Shown piece by piece: positions 1 to 4,493 of a DNA stretch of 6,222 bases (positions are counted from its first letter, which is position 1; each line of letters opens with the position of its first letter). The stretch is from contig JAAAOZ010000106.1 of assembly GCA_009908585.1 (NCBI GenBank), positions 1 through 6,222 of the forward strand, written 5' to 3'. The notes below the pieces were generated by a model, which searched no databases, was not told the DNA's origin, and was given only the letters and a program-made list of their open reading frames with translations. This stretch comes from Chloroflexota bacterium. GTDB lineage: Bacteria; Chloroflexota; Anaerolineae; B4-G1; SLSP01. Made by a program: the position numbers and the translations under genes.

Positions 1-1
1 G

Positions 2-541
2 CATCTCCTCATTGCCCCGGAGCAGTGGGAGACGGCGATGGGGCCGGGCGGCGCGCTCGAGGCCTTTATCGAGGCGCGGGACCAGGGCATCGTGCGCTAT
101 TTGGGCGTGACCGGCCACGAGGTCATCGTCCCCAAGATGCACCTGCGCAGTCTGGATCGCTTCGATTTCGACGCGGTGTTGTTGCCCTACAACTATCCGA
201 TGATGCAGAACCCCGACTACGCCGACGCTTTTGAGCAGTTGGTCGGCGTGTGCGAGAATCGCAACGTCGCGGTGCAGACGATCAAATCGCTGACGCGCCG
301 CCGCTGGGGCGAGCGCGAGCGAAATCACGCGACGTGGTATCAGCCGTTTGAGGAGCAAGCGGCCATCGACAAGGCCGTCCATTGGGTGCTGGGCGACCCG
401 CGCGTCTTTTTGAATACCACCGGGGATATTCACCTCCTGCCCAAGATCTTGGACGCGGCCAGCCGCTTTGAATCGCGCCCCTCCGATGAGGAGATGGAAG
501 CGCTCGTGGCGGAGAAGGATATGGCGCCGCTCTTTGTCTAG
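2..541 (+). CDS. Aldo/keto reductase family protein, C-terminal part (5' end outside window)
   Basis: The frame is open from the window edge and ends at TAG 539-541, giving the last 179 residues of a protein that begins upstream. The segment GIVRYLGVTGH is the aldo/keto reductase barrel element usually seen as 'GKVRYIGVSGH'. It is followed by LLPYNYPMMQ (the strand with 'qxxyn'), then VAVQTIKSLTRRRWGE, and finally a TTGDIHLLPKILDAASRF segment, where the family places its NAD(P)-binding loop and closing helix. The catalytic Asp-Tyr-Lys-His residues lie in the missing N-terminal half and cannot be checked. The family reduces carbonyl substrates with NAD(P)H in the cytoplasm; this substrate is unknown. 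The ATG at 38 is internal, because the family match already runs through the residues before it. The protein differs clearly from the reductase encoded next to it (no GVRKxxHLEDNL motif), so it is not a simple tandem duplicate. No 4Fe-4S tail is present. Confidence 0.85.
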   Translation, partial: HLLIAPEQWETAMGPGGALEAFIEARDQGIVRYLGVTGHEVIVPKMHLRSLDRFDFDAVLLPYNYPMMQNPDYADAFEQLVGVCENRNVAVQTIKSLTRRRWGERERNHATWYQPFEEQAAIDKAVHWVLGDPRVFLNTTGDIHLLPKILDAASRFESRPSDEEMEALVAEKDMAPLFV

Positions 542-557
542 CGGGAACGCCAGATGG

Positions 558-596
558 TTGACTATTTGACTAAGTGACTATGTGACTGAAGACTAT
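558..596 (+). repeat. Five-unit tandem array of an ~8-bp GACTA repeat upstream of the second reductase
   Basis: GACT begins at 560, 568, 576, 584 and 591, so the spacing is 8, 8, 8 and 7. The units are TTGACTAT, TTGACTAA, GTGACTAT, GTGACTGA and AGACTAT. The array fills most of the 80-bp gap between the two reductase genes and ends 10 nt before the AAGGAGG ribosome binding site (607-613). A matching array lies upstream of the acetyltransferase gene, and a shorter one at the convergent stop codons. TTGACT units resemble a -35 box, but no well-spaced -10 hexamer follows, so promoter function is only possible. Its role is unknown. Confidence 0.8.
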
Positions 597-621
597 TCAA
601 CTTTTTAAGGAGGCCATACCT

Positions 622-1638
622 ATGAACTATCGTTATCTAGGACGAACCGGATTGAAAGTCAGCGAACTATGTTTGGGCGCGATGACCTTCGGGCGCGAGG
701 CCACGGAGGAGGTCGGGCGCCAGTTGTTGGATCGCTTCGCGGAAGCGGGCGGCAATTTCATCGACACCGCCGATGTCTACGGGCGCGGCGCGTCGGAGGA
801 GGTCGTCGGGCGCTGGCTGAAGGAGAAGCGCCGCGAAGATTTCGTCATCGCGACGAAGGTGCGCTTCCCGATGGGCGACGGGCCGAACGATGTGGGCCTG
901 AGCCGCAAGCACATCTTAGCCGGCGTGGAGGACAGCCTCCGTCGCTTGCAGACCGATTACATCGATCTCTACCAGGTGCATGCCTGGGACCCCGGCGCGC
1001 CGCTGGAGGAGACGTTAGGCGCGCTGGACGGATTAGTCCAGAGCGGCAAGGTCCGCTACATCGGTGTGAGCAACTTCACCGGCTGGCAACTGCAAAAGGC
1101 CGTCGACATCAGCCTTCGCATGGGCTGGGAGCCGTTCGCGTCGCTGCAGCCGCTCTATAACCTGCTGGATCGGTCGATTGAGTGGGAGCTGTTGCCCGTC
1201 TGCCAGAACGAGGGCCTGGGCGTCATCCCCTGGAGTCCGCTGCGCGGCGGGTGGCTCAGCGGGAAGTACCATCGCGGGATGGACGGCCCGCCGAGCGGCT
1301 CGCGGGTCGAGAAGGCGGAGGAAGAGGACTGGGGCGAGGCGTGGAGCAAGTACAACACCGAGCGCACGTGGCGCGTCATCGATGCGCTGTTCGCCGTGGC
1401 CGAGGAGGCGGAGAAGACGCCCGCGCAAGTGGCCCTCAACTGGGTCCTGCATCGTCCCGGCGTGACGGCGCCCATCATCGGCGTCCGCAAGATGAAGCAT
1501 CTGGAGGATAACTTAGGCGCCACCGGCTGGGCCTTGAGCGCCGAGCAGATGGATCGCTTGAACGCCGTCAGCCAGCCGGACATGCCCTATCCCTATGACA
1601 TGATGCCCGGCATCGAAGAACAACGCGGGCGCCCGTAG
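622..1638 (+). CDS. Aldo/keto reductase, complete, with intact catalytic tetrad
   Basis: This 338-residue protein is a full-length (alpha/beta)8-barrel NAD(P)H-dependent oxidoreductase, expected to act in the cytoplasm on aldehydes or ketones. The start ATG is well supported: AAGGAGG at 607-613 lies 8 nt upstream, and the protein opens with the typical MNYRYLGRTGLKVS strand. The family signature GGNFIDTADVYG contains Asp48 and Tyr53; Lys79 (ATK) and His120 (YQVHAWD) complete the tetrad. The barrel continues with VRYIGVSNFTGWQL (145-157), LQPLYNLLDR (175-184), and GVIPWSPLRGGWLSGKY (200-216). The cofactor phosphate-binding loop is PIIGVRKMKHLEDNLGA (284-300). The sequence style is that of the aryl-alcohol dehydrogenase / YajO-like group, but the substrate cannot be read from sequence. 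It lies 80 bp downstream of another reductase gene on the same strand, with an octamer repeat array between them; co-transcription is possible. A hairpin at 1660-1689 probably ends the transcript. Confidence 0.95.
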   Translation: MNYRYLGRTGLKVSELCLGAMTFGREATEEVGRQLLDRFAEAGGNFIDTADVYGRGASEEVVGRWLKEKRREDFVIATKVRFPMGDGPNDVGLSRKHILAGVEDSLRRLQTDYIDLYQVHAWDPGAPLEETLGALDGLVQSGKVRYIGVSNFTGWQLQKAVDISLRMGWEPFASLQPLYNLLDRSIEWELLPVCQNEGLGVIPWSPLRGGWLSGKYHRGMDGPPSGSRVEKAEEEDWGEAWSKYNTERTWRVIDALFAVAEEAEKTPAQVALNWVLHRPGVTAPIIGVRKMKHLEDNLGATGWALSAEQMDRLNAVSQPDMPYPYDMMPGIEEQRGRP

Positions 1639-1659
1639 GATTTAGGTCAAATCAACCAA

Positions 1660-1697
1660 AAAGCCCTGGGTACGTTTACTCAAGGCTTTCTCTCTTC
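1660..1697 (+). terminator. Probable transcription terminator hairpin after the second reductase
   Basis: AAAGCCCTGGG (1660-1670) pairs with CTCAAGGCTTT (1679-1689) around an 8-nt loop. Ten of the eleven positions pair, one of them G-U, with a single C/A mismatch. The stem is preceded by A residues and followed by a pyrimidine-rich run (CTCTCTTCT, 1690-1698) rather than a clean T tract, so intrinsic termination may be inefficient. It begins 21 nt after the stop codon at 1636-1638. Confidence 0.55.
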
Positions 1698-1727
1698 TGA
1701 TCGCGAGTTTTTGTACTGGAGGGTACG

Positions 1728-3017
1728 ATGCGACGATGTATGTGTGTTTTTGTTCTTTGTTTGACCCTGACCGCGTGCTTACCCACTACATCCCCTTTGG
1801 AAACCCCGACGCTTGGTGTTAGTTCTGTCTCAACGCCTTCGGTCATTGCGACGCCCCAAGCCCCTACGCTCCCGCCCGCAACCTCGACCGCGACCTCCGT
1901 ACCTACGTCTGTGCCTACGCTAACGCCCACCGCTTTCGCACCTGTCGAAGTGGCGGAAGTTTATGCTGGTGATCAGCACGATGATGGGCACAACGTCGAG
2001 CTGAGCTACGTGGAAACCGTGGGCGGCGCTACGGATGTAGCGGTGGCGGGGCCTTATGCCTACGTTGCGGATGGGGATGTGGGCTTACAGGGCATAGATA
2101 TTTCGGCGATTTATCAGGCCGCCACCCTTTCATTCTCAGGTAGGTCGGGGCGCGAGGTTCCCGGCCTGGCCGTGATGGTTGATAGCCGTTATGTAGACCG
2201 TGCGTCTTATCGCCCGCCGCTAGGAAAGAGAGAGATGGCGTATCGTCTCGCGGTGCGGGATGATCTTGCCTACGTTGCGGGGGGAAGATTTCAGATCGTA
2301 GATGTCTCAGATCCGCTCGCTCCTCAGGTGTTGAGCTTGCAGGATTTCGGTGCTTTTGATGTGGCCGTAGCGGGAACGTATGCTTACGTCGCTGCTGGCT
2401 CTATGGGCGATGTTGGTGCTGAAGATATCCAGGTGATGGATGTATCGAATCCCACGGCACCGAAGGTTGTGAGCCGCTATGAAATGGATGACGAGGAACA
2501 TGGCCCTATTGCGGGGATTGCTATTGGCGGCGATTATTTGTATATCGCGGCGTTGAGTTCCGATGTGTATGTAGTGGATGTGAGCGACCCGCTCGCACCG
2601 ACCCAGGTAAGCATCTATCCGGTGCCGCTTATGGCTTGGGATGTGGAGCTCTTCGAGGATCGCGCCTTTGTGGTTTGGAATTTACGGTATACGGCTGGTG
2701 GTCCAAGCCGCGAGTGTGAAAGCGGCGTAAGTATGTTAGATGTATCGACGCCCGAAACCCCGGTAGAGATCGGGCAGTATTGTGATCCTGGTCGTAGCCG
2801 GGGTGTCACAGATGTTGCGGTCAGCGATCCCTATATGTATGTGGCCGCTGGAGAACGCGGGCTGCGAATTTTGGATATCTCAGATCCGACCGCACCAGAA
2901 GAGGTGGGTTTTTACGAGACCTCCGGCGATTTCTACAGCGTGACCGTGGAGGGTGACTACATCTACGTTGCAGATGCCTCCGGTGGGTTGTTCATATTTC
3001 GCTTCGCGCCAGACTAA
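1728..3017 (+). CDS. Lipoprotein with LVIVD-repeat, probably seven-bladed beta-propeller
   Basis: The 429-residue product starts with MRRCMCVFVLCLTLTAC: two arginines, a short hydrophobic stretch, and a lipobox LTAC placing the lipidated cysteine at residue 17. It is therefore predicted to be exported and membrane-anchored. Residues 18-72 form a Thr/Pro/Ser/Ala-rich spacer. From about residue 91 there are seven copies of a pattern like 'DVAVAGTYAYVA...IVDVSDPLAPxxV', centred near 103-125, 172-199, 210-247, 262-292, 303-345, 360-391 and 402-426. This is the LVIVD repeat. The N-terminal LSYVETVGG resembles the strand (VGFYETSG, 393-400) that precedes blade seven, suggesting 'velcro' ring closure. 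Blade five carries an insertion with Cys330 and Cys352, a possible disulfide. The ribosome binding site GGAGGG (1718-1723) is only 4 nt from the ATG, but the next Met (residue 5) would lose the positive N-region. No catalytic residues are evident; a binding or scaffold role is inferred. Codon use is visibly richer in A/T-ending codons than in the neighbouring genes. Confidence 0.88.
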   Translation: MRRCMCVFVLCLTLTACLPTTSPLETPTLGVSSVSTPSVIATPQAPTLPPATSTATSVPTSVPTLTPTAFAPVEVAEVYAGDQHDDGHNVELSYVETVGGATDVAVAGPYAYVADGDVGLQGIDISAIYQAATLSFSGRSGREVPGLAVMVDSRYVDRASYRPPLGKREMAYRLAVRDDLAYVAGGRFQIVDVSDPLAPQVLSLQDFGAFDVAVAGTYAYVAAGSMGDVGAEDIQVMDVSNPTAPKVVSRYEMDDEEHGPIAGIAIGGDYLYIAALSSDVYVVDVSDPLAPTQVSIYPVPLMAWDVELFEDRAFVVWNLRYTAGGPSRECESGVSMLDVSTPETPVEIGQYCDPGRSRGVTDVAVSDPYMYVAAGERGLRILDISDPTAPEEVGFYETSGDFYSVTVEGDYIYVADASGGLFIFRFAPD

Positions 3018-3035
3018 CCGACTATCCGACGACCT
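3012..3035 (+). repeat. Short GACTA octamer array across the convergent gene ends
   Basis: GACTAACC (3012-3019), GACTATCC (3020-3027) and the degenerate GACGACCT (3028-3035) form an 8-bp-period run. The first unit contains the last Asp codon and the TAA stop (3015-3017) of the lipoprotein gene. The rest fills the 20-bp gap before the TAG of the minus-strand acetyltransferase (3038-3040). It has the same core and period as the arrays at 558-596 and 4217-4255. No terminator hairpin is visible in this convergent gap. Confidence 0.55.
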
Positions 3036-3037
3036 GC

Positions 3038-4200
3038 CTACAACGCCTTCTCGTACACGCGGTAGGTGCGATAGCACTCCGCGTTGAAGTTGGCGGCGGT
3101 CTGTCGCATCGGGCGATTGCTCTCCAACACCCACGAGATTTCCATCGCCTCGTAGCCCTGACGTAGCCCGGCGCAGAGCGCCTCCCAGAAGAGTAGCGCG
3201 TCGACGCCGATGCCCCGCCCCGATATTCCTCGATCACGCCGCCGGCGAATCCCCGGATCGTCGTGATGCTCTTGCGGATCTTCCACCAGTAGAGGAACTT
3301 GAGCTTCGACCACCATTCCGGCTCGCCGGGCCGGGGATAGGCGCGGAGCAGCAGTTGGTTGATGTCTGGCAGCGGCAGCATCGCCCCGATGGTCTCCCCA
3401 TCCTTTTCTGCGAAGAATACCACGTCGAAATCCACGAACGGCTTGAGCTGTTTGATCTCATAATCCAACTCGGCGTCGGTGAGCGGCACGAATCCCCAAT
3501 TTTTGGACCACGCGGCGTTATAGACGCGCTTGAAGCGCTCCGCCTCCTCGTCGAAATGTCGCGTATCGAAGGGCCGAATCGTGATGTTATTTCGATCCCG
3601 GATCTTATCCACGACGCGCAGGACTTTCGGGTTGACGCCGGCGCCCTCGGTTGTGTATTGGCTTAGATCGGCGGAGTAGGCGTAGAGATCTTGTGCTTTG
3701 GTGTAGCCGTGGCCCGCGATAAAATCGACGTAATAGCGGGGATTATAGGTGGTCAGCATAACGGGCGGCCCGTTCCAGCCATCGATGAGCAGACCGCACT
3801 CCTCGTTAGTCGAGAAGCTCATCGGCCCGCGAATGGCCGTCATCCCCTCGCTGCGCACGAACTCCTCGGCGGCCGCCAACAGCGCGTCCGACGCCTCGCG
3901 ATCCTCCAGTACCTCGTAGAGGCCGAAAAAGCCCACCTTCTCATCCCAATACTCATTGTGCCGCTCGTTGATCAACCCCGCGATGCGCCCGACGATCCGC
4001 CCCCCGCGCCGGGCGACGAAATAGCGCACCTTCGCGTGCTCGTGGAAGGGGTTGACGTCGGGATCGACAAACTCCTCCCGCTCCGAAACCAGCGACGGCA
4101 CCCAGTAGGGATCATCTTCATAGACCTCCCACTGAAATTCGACAAATTCCCGCTGCTCTTCCGCCGTCTCGATGGGGGTGATGATGAGGTCGTCAGACAT
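3038..4200 (-). CDS. YghO-like GNAT-superfamily N-acetyltransferase, interrupted by a -1 nt frameshift
   Basis: Translation from the ATG at 4200-4198 (TAGGAGG at 4212-4206, 5-nt spacing) gives a YghO-like protein: an N-terminal GNAT-like half (FVARRGGRIVGRIAGLIN, 61-78), the family's conserved MTAIRGPMSFSTNEECGLL (120-138) and PVMLTTYNPRYY (146-157), and a C-terminal GNAT domain. At residue 328 the frame breaks. The DNA reads CGG GGC GGG GCA, whereas one extra G would give YRGRGIGVDALLFWEAL, the R-x-x-G-x-G acetyl-CoA loop. The remaining expected residues, through ESNRPMRQTAANFN and TYRVYEKAL, continue cleanly in the next frame to TAG 3040-3038. The repaired protein would be 387 residues. Read without repair, the tail becomes Arg/Ser/Ala-rich and stops at 3022. 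The break lies in the run CCCCGCCCC (+ strand 3213-3221), so a sequencing or assembly indel is likely; a recent mutation or recoding is not excluded. The substrate is unknown. The gene converges on the lipoprotein gene and diverges from clpB. Confidence 0.85.
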
Positions 4201-4216
4201 TGGTTCCTCCTATAAA

Positions 4217-4255
4217 TTAGTCAGGTAGTCCTTAGTCAATGAGTCAAGTAGTCAA
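4217..4255 (-). repeat. Five-unit tandem array of the GACTA octamer upstream of the acetyltransferase gene
   Basis: Read on the minus strand the units are TTGACTAC, TTGACTCA, TTGACTAA, GGACTAC and CTGACTAA, with GACT starting at 4253, 4245, 4237, 4230 and 4222 (spacing 8, 8, 7, 8). The array ends about 5 nt before the TAGGAGG ribosome binding site (4212-4206). Unit number, the single 7-nt unit, the orientation relative to the gene, and the position just ahead of the ribosome binding site all mirror the array at 558-596. The period of 8 does not fit the 10-bp period of CtsR boxes, although AGTCAA-type words are shared. Confidence 0.8.
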
Positions 4256-4299
4256 AAAATAATCTCTGTGTATGTTCGCAGATGTATGTCCCCAGATAG

Positions 4300-4357
4300 A
4301 TGCGATTATAGTCCCTTTCCCTGTTTGGGCAATCAAATGCGATTCTAATCCTTTTCT
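4300..4357 (+). repeat. Pair of 21-bp imperfect direct repeats in the clpB upstream region
   Basis: The copy at 4300-4320 (starting ATGCGATTATAGTCC) and the copy at 4337-4357 (starting ATGCGATTCTAATCC) match at 17 of 21 positions, offset by 37 bp. The region 4256-4380 is otherwise AT-rich with no open frame that looks coding. A smaller repeat, TGTATGT, occurs at 4269-4275 and 4283-4289. The 21-bp pair could be operator sites or a remnant duplication; nothing identifies a binding protein. Confidence 0.5.
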
Positions 4358-4372
4358 AATCTCATTTTAACG
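4343..4372 (+). promoter_or_regulatory. Candidate activator site: three 8-bp direct repeats at 11-bp period
   Basis: TTCTAATC (4343-4350), TTCTAATC (4354-4361) and TTTTAACG (4365-4372) are spaced exactly 11 bp apart, one helical turn, so all three face the same side of the DNA. OmpR/PhoB-family regulators bind direct repeats with this geometry. The resemblance to a Pho-type box is by spacing and the TAA core only. The site overlaps the second 21-bp repeat and lies about 120 bp upstream of clpB. The third unit is a weak match. Confidence 0.3.
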
Positions 4373-4404
4373 TTCGTGTCCTATCCTATAGGTAGAGATG
4401 AAGG

Positions 4405-4410
4405 TATAAG
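4405..4410 (+). promoter_or_regulatory. Possible -10 hexamer of a clpB promoter
   Basis: TATAAG matches five of six bases of the sigma70 -10 consensus. If used, transcription would start near 4416-4419, right at the base of the 4421-4466 hairpin, giving an untranslated leader of about 77 nt. No good -35 hexamer lies 16-18 bp upstream (TATCCT at 4382-4387 is poor), so the promoter would need an activator or another sigma factor. The palindrome CCTATAGG (4385-4392) sits in the spacer region. Confidence 0.3.
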
Positions 4411-4420
4411 ACGGAATCAA

Positions 4421-4466
4421 CAGCTCTTCGGGAGGCGCGGGATCAAGCGCCCACTCTGAAGAGCTG
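4421..4466 (+). promoter_or_regulatory. Long stem-loop / inverted repeat in the clpB leader
   Basis: CAGCTCTTC (4421-4429) and GAAGAGCTG (4458-4466) are perfect 9-bp inverted repeats. Inside them GGCGC (4434-4438) and GCGCC (4447-4451) form a second perfect stem with the loop GGGATCAA (4439-4446). An asymmetric internal loop, GGGA-side against CACTCT-side, separates the two stems. No T tract follows, so it is not an intrinsic terminator. The ribosome binding site at 4479-4485 is 12 nt beyond and is left free in this fold. It could be an mRNA 5' stabiliser, an RNA regulatory element or a dyad operator. It does not match CIRCE (TTAGCACTC-N9-GAGTGCTAA) or HAIR. Confidence 0.6.
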
Positions 4467-4478
4467 ATTTCACGTGGT

Positions 4479-4485
4479 AAAGGAG
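4479..4485 (+). promoter_or_regulatory. Ribosome binding site that decides the clpB start
   Basis: AAAGGAG ends 8 nt before the ATG at 4494 but only 2 nt before the in-frame ATG at 4488. The downstream ATG, giving MDLNQYTEKAQQ, is therefore preferred; it also matches the usual ClpB N-terminus. Confidence 0.7.
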
Positions 4486-4493
4486 TGATGACC

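Noticed and set aside
558..596. CRISPR-like repeat array
   Set aside because: The units are 7-8 bp with no spacers, far below CRISPR repeat and spacer sizes, and no cas genes are present.
3022..3316. Separate small gene encoding the acetyltransferase C-terminus (ATG at 3316)
   Set aside because: The stretch before the frameshift point in that frame (VEAQVPLLVEDPQEHH) is non-family sequence overlapping the upstream domain. Only the part after 3217 matches, so it is the displaced end of one gene.
3355..4215. Plus-strand open frames at 3355-3666 and 3691-4215
   Set aside because: They lie antisense to the acetyltransferase gene, whose minus-strand translation shows clear family motifs. The plus-strand products show no recognisable features.
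4217..4275. CtsR heat-shock operator, because of AGTCAA-N-AGTCAAA-like words upstream of clpB
   Set aside because: CtsR boxes are heptads at 10-bp period (GGTCAAA-N3-GGTCAAA). Here the words repeat at 8 bp and belong to the GACTA array, which is oriented toward the acetyltransferase gene rather than clpB.
4421..4466. CIRCE or HAIR operator, or an intrinsic terminator, at the clpB leader hairpin
   Set aside because: The arms (CAGCTCTTC/GAAGAGCTG) do not match TTAGCACTC/GAGTGCTAA or CTTGAGT/ACTCAAG, the central spacing is far larger, and no T tract follows the stem.
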